From SHLQ01 sp964562985 (GTDB lineage: Bacteria; Actinomycetota; Acidimicrobiia; Acidimicrobiales; SHLQ01), in the NCBI GenBank assembly GCA_964562985.1, contig CAZLWE010000018.1:1-52331 (forward strand): DNA of 52,331 nt, written 5' to 3'. The notes below the pieces were generated by a model, which saw nothing but the letters and a program-made list of their open reading frames with translations, had not been told where the DNA came from and did not search any database. Position 1 is the stretch's first letter. Each line of letters starts with the position of its first letter. The position numbers and the translations under genes are program-made. Below are positions 32,709 to 41,163 of this stretch, piece after piece.

Positions 32709-33056
32709 TGTCTCCTCCGGCAACGGTAGCCGCGCCATTGCGAACATCCGTTGCTGGAGCGTTCGCTCGTTCGCTGTTCGCGACCGACAAGCTAAAGAGT
32801 GCTGCGGTCTCTTCGCGAAGTGCGGAGGAAACAAATTGCCACGCCTCGTGCGCAGCAGCGGTTGTGGACGCAACGATTTGCGCTGATGTTGGTCTGCTAG
32901 CAAGGATTGCGGACATAATGCTCTGACGTTTCGAACAGCGGCAAAGTCGCGTAGAAACGGAGCACAAAAAAATCCCGCAGATTACGCGACTTTCGGAAAA
33001 CTCCGTGCGTCAGTGCTGCAGTCCCTGACAAAGAAAATGAAAGGCACACAATCCAA
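32709..33056. other. Intergenic region between the sigma factor and the divergent TM-helix protein gene
   Basis: About 350 bases with no supported gene. It must hold the divergent promoters of the sigma factor operon and of the gene at 33057. A 78-residue in-frame extension of the sigma factor is open here. A run of A with AAAAAAATCCC at 32966 marks the only AT-rich stretch. No recognised sigma-autoregulatory motif was found by eye. Confidence 0.6.
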
Positions 33057-33719
33057 ATGCTCGTAGATTCCATAATTGACTCCTTTGGGAACCTCATCGG
33101 TTCCTTTATCGAGTTTGTCCCAGCGCTAGTCGGCGCACTCTTGCTTCTTTTCGTAGGCAAGATCGTCTCCGGCTTCATCGCTGGTCTCTTCAAGAAGCTC
33201 CTCGACGCGATCAAGTTCGACAAGGTCATCGACCGTAGTGGTCTCGGCACCTACGTCGAGCGCGCTGGTTACCCAGACTCGTCTGCACTTCTCGCCAAGA
33301 TCGTCGGCTGGATCATCATGCTCGTATTCGTACAGCTCGCTGTCACGACCCTCGGTATCGACTCCATCGAAGAACTCGTTACCACGTTCATCTCGTGGAT
33401 CCCGAACGTGATCATCGCGATCATCTTGATCGTCATCACCGGCGCCGCAGCAAACATTGCTCGCGACGTTCTGTCCCCATCGGTAGCCAACGTCAACGCT
33501 GGCAGCCTGATCCTGCGTGTTGTAAACGCAATGATCTGGATCACCGGTGGCCTCCTCGCCTTCAACCAGCTCGGTTTCGGCGAAGAGCTCGTACAGCAGC
33601 TCTGGAACGCACTCACCACCGGCCTGGTAGCGATCATCGTTATCAAGTTCGGTATCGGTGGCATCTGGGCCGCACGTGACCGCTTCTGGCCACGGGTATA
33701 CGACTCGGTTGAGGGCTAA
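33057..33719 (+). CDS. TM-helix repeat membrane protein (mechanosensitive channel N-domain type)
   Basis: 220 residues, four hydrophobic segments with the repeated pattern of glycine-rich helices found in conserved TM-helix proteins (FVPALVGALLLLFVGKIVSGFIAG, then IVGWIIMLVFVQLAVTTLGI, then IPNVIIAIILIVITGAAANIAR, then TGLVAIIVIKFGIGGIW). No MscS beta domain, so it would be a channel-like or scaffold subunit. Codons such as GTA and GTT and the clean terminator behind suggest strong expression. Divergent from the sigma factor operon; the role is inferred to be envelope related. Confidence 0.8.
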   Translation: MLVDSIIDSFGNLIGSFIEFVPALVGALLLLFVGKIVSGFIAGLFKKLLDAIKFDKVIDRSGLGTYVERAGYPDSSALLAKIVGWIIMLVFVQLAVTTLGIDSIEELVTTFISWIPNVIIAIILIVITGAAANIARDVLSPSVANVNAGSLILRVVNAMIWITGGLLAFNQLGFGEELVQQLWNALTTGLVAIIVIKFGIGGIWAARDRFWPRVYDSVEG

Positions 33720-33782
33720 ACCCAACCAGCTGGCATGTAGCCAGTACCACAAGGTGGGTTAGCTGCCTTTGTCAAACACTCC

Positions 33783-33823
33783 CGGCCCCCGTTGCACTCG
33801 TGCAGCGGGGGCCGCAGTTTGTT
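33783..33823 (+). terminator. Strong intrinsic terminator
   Basis: Arms CGGCCCCCGTTGCA (33783-33796) and TGCAGCGGGGGCCG (33801-33814) give 14 pairs with one wobble and the loop CTCG, followed by CAGTTTGTTTTC. Serves the TM-helix protein gene and may also serve the convergent deacetylase gene. Confidence 0.88.
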
Positions 33824-33844
33824 TTCATGTCAGTTGCTGCGTGA

Positions 33845-34573
33845 CTACAGCTCGTCGATTCGGTGAAATGCTTCGGCGACGCTAAACCCGGTGTCGCCAG
33901 CCATCGCTGCCATTTGCGTCATTTCCCGGTCGTGGAAGGCTGCGGTCTCGCTATCGGGGTCGTCGGTGATCACCATCGTGGTTTCGAACTGGCTTTCATG
34001 GGCGAGCAAGGCATAGATCTTGGGCTCGGTAAAGCCCTCGACGTCCTCGATGTGGTTGAACTCTTCACTTTCGAAGAGCAGCAGCGTGTCTGGTCGGTGG
34101 CGCTCAAGCTCGAGGTCGGGGAAGAAGAACGGATCTCGGGCGGCGACGATGCCCTCGACAGCGAGCAAGCCCGCATTGCGATGATCGGGGTGCAGCCGCC
34201 AGCGCTTCCATGGGTCATGACCCAGCACCACGTCGGGGCGAGTAATGCGAATCACCCGAGCCACCTCGCGCCGCCACGCCAACTCGGCAGTGAGCTCTCC
34301 GTCGACCGCCCCAAGGAAGTACACCTCGCCCGTCGCGCCGAGGCGCTTTGCTGCCTCACGCTGCTCGTCCTTGCGGATGTCGACGAGTGCGACGGTGTCG
34401 GCGTTTTCGTCCCACGTGCCTTTGGAGCCGTCGGTGCAGATCAGGTGGTTAACGACCGCCCCAGCCGCGGCCCACTTCGCGAGCGTGGCTCCGCATTCGA
34501 ACTCGATGTCGTCGGGGTGGGCGGCGATGGCGAGGACTCGTTTCGGAGTCGGCAGGTTTGTTGTTGTGCTCAT
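33845..34573 (-). CDS. PIG-L family deacetylase
   Basis: 242 residues from ATG 34573, which has AGGA upstream and overlaps the fbiD stop codon by four bases. AHPDDIEFECGATLAKW at 18-34 supplies zinc ligands and the catalytic aspartate; LHPDHRNAG near residue 126 supplies the third ligand. Related enzymes (MshB, Mca, LmbE) remove acetyl or acyl groups from glucosamine-containing small molecules such as mycothiol conjugates. The true substrate here is open. Coupled to fbiD. Confidence 0.88.
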   Translation of the reverse strand: MSTTTNLPTPKRVLAIAAHPDDIEFECGATLAKWAAAGAVVNHLICTDGSKGTWDENADTVALVDIRKDEQREAAKRLGATGEVYFLGAVDGELTAELAWRREVARVIRITRPDVVLGHDPWKRWRLHPDHRNAGLLAVEGIVAARDPFFFPDLELERHRPDTLLLFESEEFNHIEDVEGFTEPKIYALLAHESQFETTMVITDDPDSETAAFHDREMTQMAAMAGDTGFSVAEAFHRIDEL

Positions 34574-35199
34574 GATTGTTCCTGTTGGAGGAGACGGGTG
34601 AGTGCGTCGAGACCGTCGAGGTCGTCGGGATGGTTGATGTCCCGGCTGAGGTCGGGTGCTTCGACGATACGCGCATCGACCCCAAGGCTGCGAGCAACCT
34701 CGCAGTGGCGCTCGAAGGAACCCGGCCCGTAGGCAAAGGTGAACGGCAACGCGGTGGCGACGCACAAGACGTTCGTTCCAGCACGATGGCGATCGGGGGC
34801 GATAGAAACGGCGTCGTCGCTGAGCATCAAGCGAAGGTCGTTCGCTTCGGGGAGATCGGCGTGTGCCACGATCACCCGCTCGACGCCGTGGTGGGCCAGT
34901 AGGTCTCGGCCAGCGGTGACGGCCTCGTTGAGCCCAGGCGTTGTTGGTTGCAGAGAGGCGGCGCCGCGTTCGGCTGCCCAGTTTGCGACCGCTGGGTCGT
35001 CGTGCACGATCAGCACCGGCAGTTCGTGGGCCGCCCGCACAACGCGGTCTGCCATGAACGTGATCATGGAGGCGCGTTGCTCGTCGGTGAACGTAGCGCC
35101 GAGGCGTTGCTTGCCGGTTCGCAGCGATCGCAAGGGGATGAGTACGGCATCTGGTCCGTCGATTCCACGTAGTTGGGCGTCCAGATGAGGATGCGGCAT
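34570..35199 (-). CDS. fbiD: Phosphoenolpyruvate/phospholactate guanylyltransferase of F420 synthesis
   Basis: 209 residues. VLIPLRSLRTGKQRLGATFTDEQR is the nucleotide-binding N-terminus of CofC/FbiD; VIVAHADLPEA, ISIAPDRHRAGTNVL-like (SIAPDRHRAGTNVLCV) and FTFAYGPGSFERH complete the family blocks. It activates phosphoenolpyruvate or 2-phospholactate with GTP for coenzyme F420 assembly. A TAGACT box (35206-35211, minus strand) ends six bases before the ATG. Other F420 genes (fbiA, fbiB, fbiC) are not in the window. Confidence 0.9.
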   Translation of the reverse strand: MPHPHLDAQLRGIDGPDAVLIPLRSLRTGKQRLGATFTDEQRASMITFMADRVVRAAHELPVLIVHDDPAVANWAAERGAASLQPTTPGLNEAVTAGRDLLAHHGVERVIVAHADLPEANDLRLMLSDDAVSIAPDRHRAGTNVLCVATALPFTFAYGPGSFERHCEVARSLGVDARIVEAPDLSRDINHPDDLDGLDALTRLLQQEQS

Positions 35200-35205
35200 A
35201 GCAGG

Positions 35206-35215
35206 AGTCTAGGGT
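35206..35215. promoter_or_regulatory. Overlapping divergent -10 boxes (fbiD and the gene at 35224)
   Basis: AGTCTAGGGT holds minus-strand TAGACT (35211-35206), six bases before the fbiD ATG, and plus-strand TAGGGT (35210-35215), eight bases before the ATG at 35224. The two hexamers share the central TA. Confidence 0.55.
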
Positions 35216-35223
35216 TTCGACCC

Positions 35224-36969
35224 ATGAGGTCTCTCCGCGACCGGTTGCGCGGTCCGCAGCCACCGATGGAATCCACACCGATCGCCGACGACGCGGTGTC
35301 GGTATGGAACACCGTGTACACCTTGGGCATCGGCGCCGTCGGTGGGGTCGACGACCGCGGGGCCATCTTTCCCGATCGGCGACAGTTGTCGGTCGAAGTG
35401 TGGTTCGGCGTCGGCGACCGTTGGATGTCTGGCGGAAGCGCCGATGGTGTTCGTCAACGTCGCGTGAGTGGACTGCCGATCATCGAAACTCGACAACGGG
35501 TGGGCGAGTCCGACCTGGTGCAGACCGCGTGGGCAGACGAATCTGGCGATGGACAGGGCCGCATCAACGTGCAGCTCGCCAACGAGACCGACGACGCGGT
35601 CATCGCCGCCATTGTGGTGCGTCCCCTCACCAGGCTCGGTGCCGGATCGATCGAGAAGATTCGTTGTGTCGATGAGTTAATCGTGGCCAACGGTCGGCCC
35701 CTCGTCGCCATCGGCCGGGTACCTGGTGATTGCGCGACCGCCCACGATGACAGCCGTGAAGGCACAGCGGTGCTCGATGCGGTGTCGTTGCCCACCGGTG
35801 AACGGGCTAACTCGTGGGAGACAGTCGACCCGACTGGCGCCGCGTGCTTGGCCGCGATGATTCCGCTGACGCCTGGTGTCGATCGGACGATCCAGGTTCT
35901 TGATGGTCGTGAGGAGGCGACGGTTGCCCCAGCGCCCTTCGACGCCGTGGAACGCGGCTGGAGTTCCCATGTTGCCCAGGCGGCCGAGATCGAGCTTCCG
36001 TCGTGGCCGAACCACTTGTTCCCGTCGTTACGGTCGAGCCTGCTCGCTGCCGTCGACGATCGCCGTCGTCCGGTTGGCGACAGCACGTGGAGCCTTGCCG
36101 ACGACGCGTTGATCGTGTCAGCCCTCGGTGCCCTCGGCCTTGGCGAAGCGGGCGTTGCGACCACAGCTCGCCTGCTCACCGACGTTCGAAGAGGCCACCT
36201 TCAAAGAGATCGTTGGCCCGACGTGGCTGCCGCCATGGCCGCCGTCGTAGACACTGTTGATGGCGACGCCATGCTGGCCCACGAACGAGAAACCGTTGCG
36301 ACCGTTGCGGGCTACATGCTCTCACTAACCCACGAGAACGACATCGCCCCAGCGCTTATTGCAACGGTAGCGGTATCGAACGGCCCGGCGGCAGCCAGCG
36401 ACGCTGCCCAGATTCGTGGCAAGGCAGACGATGGCATCGCACGCGGCCTGCTTCGACACGGCTGGCTTGGCAGCACACCGCTGCCATCGGAAGCGAAACC
36501 AACTTCGGTGACCGCCGAACACGTCGCCATGGAGATGATCGCCTCTGCGCATCGTGGCGAACCGTCCGAGCCGCTCGTGCATCTCCGATCCAAAGCTGGG
36601 TCGTCGTGGCGGTGGGGTCGCGATGGCTGTGGAGACAGCCCTCACGTGCGAGCACAGATCGTTCTCGGCCTGGCCTCGTGGTGTCGCCGCGTTCGCACCG
36701 TCGGAACAGGCGGAACCATCGACCTGCTTCCAGGCATGCGGCCGAAATGGTACGGCCAGAGCCTGAGTTTCTCCCGGATGCCTGCGGCCGGGGCGCGGGT
36801 GTCGTGTGCGCTGCGCTGGCACGGTGCTCGTCCGGCGCTGTTGTGGGAGTTCGACGGTGACGTGCCCGAGGCGTACGAGGTGACCTGCCGTCAGCTCGAT
36901 CCGAGTTTCTCGTCGACCGAACGGTCGGGTGAGGTACTGCTCGAGGCGCCTCCCGGTGCGTCGAGTTGA
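35224..36969 (+). CDS. Large protein of unknown function
   Basis: 581 residues, soluble, no signal peptide. The N-terminal 250 residues look beta-rich (VSVWNTVYTLGIGAVGGVDDRGAIFPDRRQ is the start of it) and the middle alpha-helical (WSLADDALIVSALGALGLGEA), an arrangement reminiscent of glycosidase-like alpha/alpha toroid proteins, but no active-site motif is clear. The stop overlaps the rnhB TTG start, so the pair is coupled. A family without clear name to me; the start is fixed by the shared promoter. Confidence 0.7.
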   Translation: MRSLRDRLRGPQPPMESTPIADDAVSVWNTVYTLGIGAVGGVDDRGAIFPDRRQLSVEVWFGVGDRWMSGGSADGVRQRRVSGLPIIETRQRVGESDLVQTAWADESGDGQGRINVQLANETDDAVIAAIVVRPLTRLGAGSIEKIRCVDELIVANGRPLVAIGRVPGDCATAHDDSREGTAVLDAVSLPTGERANSWETVDPTGAACLAAMIPLTPGVDRTIQVLDGREEATVAPAPFDAVERGWSSHVAQAAEIELPSWPNHLFPSLRSSLLAAVDDRRRPVGDSTWSLADDALIVSALGALGLGEAGVATTARLLTDVRRGHLQRDRWPDVAAAMAAVVDTVDGDAMLAHERETVATVAGYMLSLTHENDIAPALIATVAVSNGPAAASDAAQIRGKADDGIARGLLRHGWLGSTPLPSEAKPTSVTAEHVAMEMIASAHRGEPSEPLVHLRSKAGSSWRWGRDGCGDSPHVRAQIVLGLASWCRRVRTVGTGGTIDLLPGMRPKWYGQSLSFSRMPAAGARVSCALRWHGARPALLWEFDGDVPEAYEVTCRQLDPSFSSTERSGEVLLEAPPGASS

Positions 36970-37664
36970 GCAACGTTCGTCAACTCCGGGGCTCGCTGAA
37001 GAAGTCTTCTCCAGGGCTGCGTTTGGAGACTGCACTTTGGGATGCCGGGCATCAGATCGTGGTCGGGGTCGATGAGGTCGGCAAGGGGGCATGGGCAGGC
37101 CCGCTAACCGTCGGTGCTGTGGTTGTTCCGAAGGGTCGGCGCATCTACAAGGTGCGCGACTCGAAGCTCCTCACCGAATCCGAGCGGGAGTCGATGTTTG
37201 ATCGCATCGCCGACTGGGCCGACGCCTGGGCGATCGGGCACGCCTCGCCAACCGAGTGCGACGAACTAGGAATGTCCGACGCGCAACGGCTTGCGTGCAG
37301 ACGTGCGCTCGATGCGTTGGGCGTTGGCGTCGACCGGGTGTTGATCGATGGCAAGTGGGACTTTGTCGGCGACGGCCGAGGGCAAACGATCGTCAAAGGC
37401 GAACGGGTAAGCCTGTCGATCGCTGCGGCCAGCATCCTGGCCAAAGTCACTCGCGATCGAATGATGCGCGAGCTCGACCACGAGTTTCCTTCCTACGCGC
37501 TGGCTGAAAACAAGGGCTATCCGTGCCATCGCCACCGTGCAGCGTTGCAGTTCGTCGGGCCGAGCCCGATTCATCGACAGAGCTGGGCGTTCATGGACTC
37601 GCTTGAGTGGCGAGGGTTCTCGCGGGTGGAACCCGACGATGGTCAGGGAAAGCTGTTCGTATGA
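36966..37664 (+). CDS. rnhB: Ribonuclease HII
   Basis: 232 residues, starting at TTG that overlaps the previous stop codon. Asp36 and Glu37 in VGVDEVGKGAWAGPLTVGAVV are two metal ligands; usual GR is GK here. RVLIDGKWDF and SLSIAAASILAKVTRDR hold the other acidic and contact residues, and HRQSWAFMDSL closes the domain. It removes RNA, including single ribonucleotides, from DNA. The N-terminal LRLETALWDAG is normal for actinobacteria and supports the early start. Confidence 0.94.
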   Translation: MSNVRQLRGSLKKSSPGLRLETALWDAGHQIVVGVDEVGKGAWAGPLTVGAVVVPKGRRIYKVRDSKLLTESERESMFDRIADWADAWAIGHASPTECDELGMSDAQRLACRRALDALGVGVDRVLIDGKWDFVGDGRGQTIVKGERVSLSIAAASILAKVTRDRMMRELDHEFPSYALAENKGYPCHRHRAALQFVGPSPIHRQSWAFMDSLEWRGFSRVEPDDGQGKLFV

Positions 37665-37741
37665 GTTCTGCACCGGAAAGCAAAGCCTTTACACCTTTCG
37701 GGTCCGGGCCTTCCAAGGGCCTCCAAACACTGACGGCGCGT

Positions 37742-37747
37742 TAGAAT
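37742..37747 (+). promoter_or_regulatory. -10 box of the Nfu-domain gene
   Basis: TAGAAT, ending six bases before the ATG at 37754, with no ribosome binding site. Closest in the window to TATAAT for a leaderless start. Confidence 0.6.
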
Positions 37748-37753
37748 CTTCTC

Positions 37754-38086
37754 ATGGGTCAGCTGGTATCGGTTATTGAGAAGCCTTCGAATCGAACGGG
37801 AATCGTTCGCTATGTGCTCAATCGGGCGCTGACCGGCATGGGCCACGAGCGTTTCGTCGCTCGGGAGGAAATCCTCGGCGACCGCCCAGCCGACGAACTC
37901 GCTCGTCGCCTGCTGGCAACCGGTCAGGTTGCCTCAGTAGCCGTGAACGCGAATGTGGTCACGGTCGATCTCGAAGGCAACGACTCAACCGGCCTGAAAG
38001 AGATCATCATCGATCTCTACACCTACTACGTGCCCGGCGTAGAGATCCCGAGCGACGAAGAGCTGATGGCTCAGGTCGAAGGTTGA
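37754..38086 (+). CDS. Stand-alone Nfu/NifU N-terminal domain protein
   Basis: 110 residues. GQLVSVIEKPSNRTGIVRYVLNRALTGMGHERF matches the Nfu N-terminal domain of actinobacteria, but the protein ends without the C-terminal CxxC iron-sulfur scaffold domain and contains no cysteine at all. It therefore cannot carry a cluster in the usual way; a partner-binding role is possible. The stop overlaps the convergent methyltransferase gene by 16 bases. Confidence 0.82.
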   Translation: MGQLVSVIEKPSNRTGIVRYVLNRALTGMGHERFVAREEILGDRPADELARRLLATGQVASVAVNANVVTVDLEGNDSTGLKEIIIDLYTYYVPGVEIPSDEELMAQVEG

Positions 38087-38697
38087 TCGTCAATCTCGCC
38101 TAAGCGATGCTGCGTAATCCACGTATGCATCGCAATACCCGACGCGACACCGGCGTTAATCGAACGCGTCGACCCGAACTGGCTGATCGAACACACCATG
38201 TCGGCAACGTCGCGCACGGCCTGGGAAAGCCCTGGGCCTTCTTGGCCAAAGACCAGCACACACGCCGCAGGAAGACTCGTGTGCTCGATCGCAACCGAGC
38301 CTGGCAAGTTGTCGATGCCGACCACGGGCAATTGCTCCGACGCAGCCCATTCGACAAACGCGTCGACGGTGGGGTGGTGGTGCACGTGGTGATAGCGATC
38401 GGTGACCATGGCGCCGCGGCGGTTCCAGCGCCGCTTGCCCACGATGTGGACACCCGCGGTGTTGAAGGCGTTCGCGTTGCGTACGACGGTTCCGATGTTG
38501 AAATCGTGTTCCCAGTTCTCGATAGCGATGTGCAGGGGGCTTCGGCTTCGATCGAGATCACCAACGATGGCCTCTCGTGTCCAGTAGCGGTACTTGTCGA
38601 CGACGTTTCGTCTGTCGCCTTCGGCTAATAGTTCCGGATCGAAGTGCGGTTCGGTTGGCCAAGGCTCCGGGTGGGGGCCGACTCCGATTTCGTGCAT
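38071..38697 (-). CDS. TrmH/SpoU-family RNA 2'-O-methyltransferase
   Basis: 208 residues. The knot-forming SPOUT motifs are all there: NIGTVVRNANAFNTAGVHIVG (motif 1), ACVLVFGQEGPGLS (motif 2) and ISQFGSTRSINAGVASGIAMHTWI (motif 3), the last normally being a loop with bound S-adenosylmethionine. It methylates ribose in tRNA or rRNA; the target is not evident. A TACAGT box (38704-38709) ends six bases before the ATG. Confidence 0.91.
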   Translation of the reverse strand: MHEIGVGPHPEPWPTEPHFDPELLAEGDRRNVVDKYRYWTREAIVGDLDRSRSPLHIAIENWEHDFNIGTVVRNANAFNTAGVHIVGKRRWNRRGAMVTDRYHHVHHHPTVDAFVEWAASEQLPVVGIDNLPGSVAIEHTSLPAACVLVFGQEGPGLSQAVRDVADMVCSISQFGSTRSINAGVASGIAMHTWITQHRLGEIDDQPST

Positions 38698-38728
38698 GGC
38701 ACCACTGTAGGAGCAGGTGCAGCGAGGT

Positions 38729-40543
38729 TCACCCGGCGGTGAAGTCCGGAAGATTCAAGGTGGCGAGTTGCTGTTGGAGTACCTGCAACTCGATTACGAG
38801 CGGGTCGCGGTCAGGGTCGGCCAACCCAATATCGCTGAGGTTGGATGCCGCGTTGTTGGCGTCGTCGTTTGTCTCCGCGGTCTCGGGTTCTGGAACATCG
38901 ATGAGCGCGCGATAGCGAAGTCCCGTCCGCAGAACATTTTGGCTGTACTGCTCGTCGTGGTTGTAGGCAAAGTACGCCCGGAGCTCACCAGCGACCGTGG
39001 TCATGGTCGCTGTCGATGCGCAGAGATAGCGAGCGGATGCGAGCGAGGCGTCGTAGATATTCTGCGGATCGCGCTCATCGTCGAGGTTTCCGTCCTGCTC
39101 GAAGAGGCGCCATGTCGATGGGATGAACTGCATCGGACCGACCGCACGGTCGAAGGTGGTGTCGCCATCGAGGAGGCCGTCGTCGCTGTCTTTGAGCAAG
39201 GCCAAACGGCGGATGACACGAGGGGGTTCTGGTGGTGCTTGGGTTGCTGGGTCTGCATCGCCAGCCTCGACGTTGCCCGGGGTGTCGGTGTCTGCAGGCG
39301 TGGAGTCTGCAGGATCTGCTGGCTGCTCGGTCGGGGCGGCCTCTTCGGGTACGGGTGTGGCTTCGGTCGGCGCCTCGCCATCACCGGAGGTCTGGGGAAC
39401 GGGGAGTACCTCGGTTCGTGCCGTCGGGTCTGGAACCTCGTCGCCAGCATCGATGAACTCCGCCCCCTCGAGGATCCGACCGTCGAGTGCCGGTCCTCGG
39501 ATGTCCTCGGTGGTGTGGCCGTTGATGTCGAGTGTCGAATTCGCGAAGTGCCCGTGGAATGATTCGATGTGTCCGATTCCAGCGAGCATCGACCACGTGA
39601 TCCCGCATTGTGGTTGCTCGGTGGCCAGGGTTCGCTCAGCGATCACGTATGCATTGAGCGCGACCAGCGGAATGTTGCTCCCTTCGACGAACTGGGGGAG
39701 CCGAGTGTGAAGCGCTACCTGGTAGGTGGCCTTGTTGCGGTCGATGAGTTTGGCGATTTCGCGATGAGTCTGCAGCAGGTGGAGGCGCTCGTCGCGCAGA
39801 ACGCGGAGAGCCCCACGAGCTTCGCGGAGTTCACCTTGGAGGCCGATGCGCCGTTGTTCTCGCTCGACTAGTTCCTCGCGGCGTTTATCGAGCTGTTCGA
39901 ACTGGTCTTCTCGGACTTCGTCGCTGACGACGCGGGTTTCATTGGCCGAACCGTTGGCATCGCTGAGGGTTTCAATATCGTCCTCGCCAATGAACGCTCG
40001 GAGGGCGAACTCGGTGACGGCCTCTTCGAATACCGAGATCTCTCGGGCGAGGCGCGCTTCATTGGTTCGTTCCACATCGATCTGGGCGAGGAGGCGACCG
40101 ATGGTTGGGCGGTCTTGTTCGATCTCGTTAGCGATGTCATCAATATCGCGGTCGAGGGTTGCGAGAACCTGCAGGGTGCGCACGTGGTTGGCGGTGATTG
40201 CGTCAAGTTCGCTGTTGTGCGTCGCTACGAGGTCGACGCCAGCGGCAAAGATCGGGCTCTCGTGGAACTCGATCGGATCGAAGTCAGGTGCCGGCACAAG
40301 TTCGTTGGGGTCGAGGCCGGCGAGCCCTATCGGATCGACCCATGGGTCGTCCGGCGTGTAGGGGTTGCCGATGATGGTGAAACCGACGAGGTCGTCGATA
40401 GGGGCCTCAGGAATTGCGTCTGGTGCTGTCTGTGCCGACGCAGGGGTGATCGATGCAACGAGCGTGATGATGCACAGCGCAGCAATCCGCGGGAGAAGTC
40501 GGTGAGAGGGTCGAATCGAGGCCATCTCTGCTGCGGTCGGCAC
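38729..40543 (-). CDS. Secreted lytic murein transglycosylase with coiled coil and internal insertion
   Basis: 604 residues. A signal peptide ends after ASA (37), a helical coiled-coil region spans about 95-270, and the MltB-like lysozyme fold begins at WSMLAGIGHIESFHG with catalytic Glu327. The fold then continues as FDRAVGPMQFIPSTWRLF only after about 100 residues of proline-, glutamate- and threonine-rich sequence (about 360-450), which must loop out. The C-terminus LSDIGLADPDRD is short. It cuts peptidoglycan glycan strands, for growth, division or secretion. Start GTG 40543; ATG 40525 also works. Confidence 0.85.
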   Translation of the reverse strand: MPTAAEMASIRPSHRLLPRIAALCIITLVASITPASAQTAPDAIPEAPIDDLVGFTIIGNPYTPDDPWVDPIGLAGLDPNELVPAPDFDPIEFHESPIFAAGVDLVATHNSELDAITANHVRTLQVLATLDRDIDDIANEIEQDRPTIGRLLAQIDVERTNEARLAREISVFEEAVTEFALRAFIGEDDIETLSDANGSANETRVVSDEVREDQFEQLDKRREELVEREQRRIGLQGELREARGALRVLRDERLHLLQTHREIAKLIDRNKATYQVALHTRLPQFVEGSNIPLVALNAYVIAERTLATEQPQCGITWSMLAGIGHIESFHGHFANSTLDINGHTTEDIRGPALDGRILEGAEFIDAGDEVPDPTARTEVLPVPQTSGDGEAPTEATPVPEEAAPTEQPADPADSTPADTDTPGNVEAGDADPATQAPPEPPRVIRRLALLKDSDDGLLDGDTTFDRAVGPMQFIPSTWRLFEQDGNLDDERDPQNIYDASLASARYLCASTATMTTVAGELRAYFAYNHDEQYSQNVLRTGLRYRALIDVPEPETAETNDDANNAASNLSDIGLADPDRDPLVIELQVLQQQLATLNLPDFTAG

Positions 40544-40623
40544 GTTGATACCCCACTTGAGCCTTCTAACCTATGTCACGCCTCCTTTGGGGTGCGCAAA
40601 CAGCGGATGTGTGAACGCTTCGC

Positions 40624-41067
40624 CTAATCCCACGTCGAGTACTGCTCGTTCCGTAAGTCCTCGCGTGCGTCCTCTAGTCGCCACCGGTAGCTGCCCACCT
40701 GGCCCGCTGCATGGTTCGCCTCGCTTGCCGCAGCAGCCGCTTCAGCCTCGAGATCGGTGACGAGCGTTCGAAGCGTAGTGACGGCCCCCGATAGTCGGTC
40801 GGAGTGGATTCCGAGGCGAGTTCGGCTTTGCGAGGCGGCGTTCCCTTCCCAGGTGTGGGCGGTATGGAGATTCCACACCGGTTGGAGCACGGCCGGAAGC
40901 GGTCCGATATTGGTCTCGATGGCGGAGGCAACCGCATAGAGGTCCTCGGCCCGGCTATCGAAGCGTGCCTCCTGGTCCGCCCACCAGTTCAAGCTTCCCT
41001 GGTAGCCCTCGATGAGCGCTTCGAGCCGATCGATCTCGGTTGCGTAGTACGTGGTCTGAGTAGACAT
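40624..41067 (-). CDS. WXG100/LXG-like helical protein
   Basis: 147 residues from ATG 41067, with AGGGG seven bases upstream (ATG 41070 also possible). Entirely helical, with a WEG turn (TWEGNAASQSRTRL) and two long helices on each side, the hairpin design of ESX substrates but longer than the usual 100 residues. No signal peptide. Such proteins leave through type VII secretion; no EccC or other machine gene is in the window. The first part STQTTYYATEIDRLEALIEG is not typical. It is divergent from imuA' across a LexA box. Confidence 0.55.
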   Translation of the reverse strand: MSTQTTYYATEIDRLEALIEGYQGSLNWWADQEARFDSRAEDLYAVASAIETNIGPLPAVLQPVWNLHTAHTWEGNAASQSRTRLGIHSDRLSGAVTTLRTLVTDLEAEAAAAASEANHAAGQVGSYRWRLEDAREDLRNEQYSTWD

Positions 41068-41163
41068 CATTTCACCCCTGAAATAACAATTAATATCGAA
41101 ATATATTGAAACGCATCCAAAGAAGAAAAGCAAGTCGGAAGTGAAAACGCGTGTTGCGTATGG

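Noticed and set aside
32683..32916. 78-residue N-terminal extension of the ECF sigma factor
   Set aside because: No domain match, no promoter or SD at 32916, and ATG 32682 has its own GAGG and the normal family N-terminus.
34574..35278. Long 5' extension of the PIG-L deacetylase frame
   Set aside because: It runs across fbiD in another frame, has arginine/proline-rich composition of a GC shadow, and the true ATG 34573 has an SD site and an ATGA overlap.
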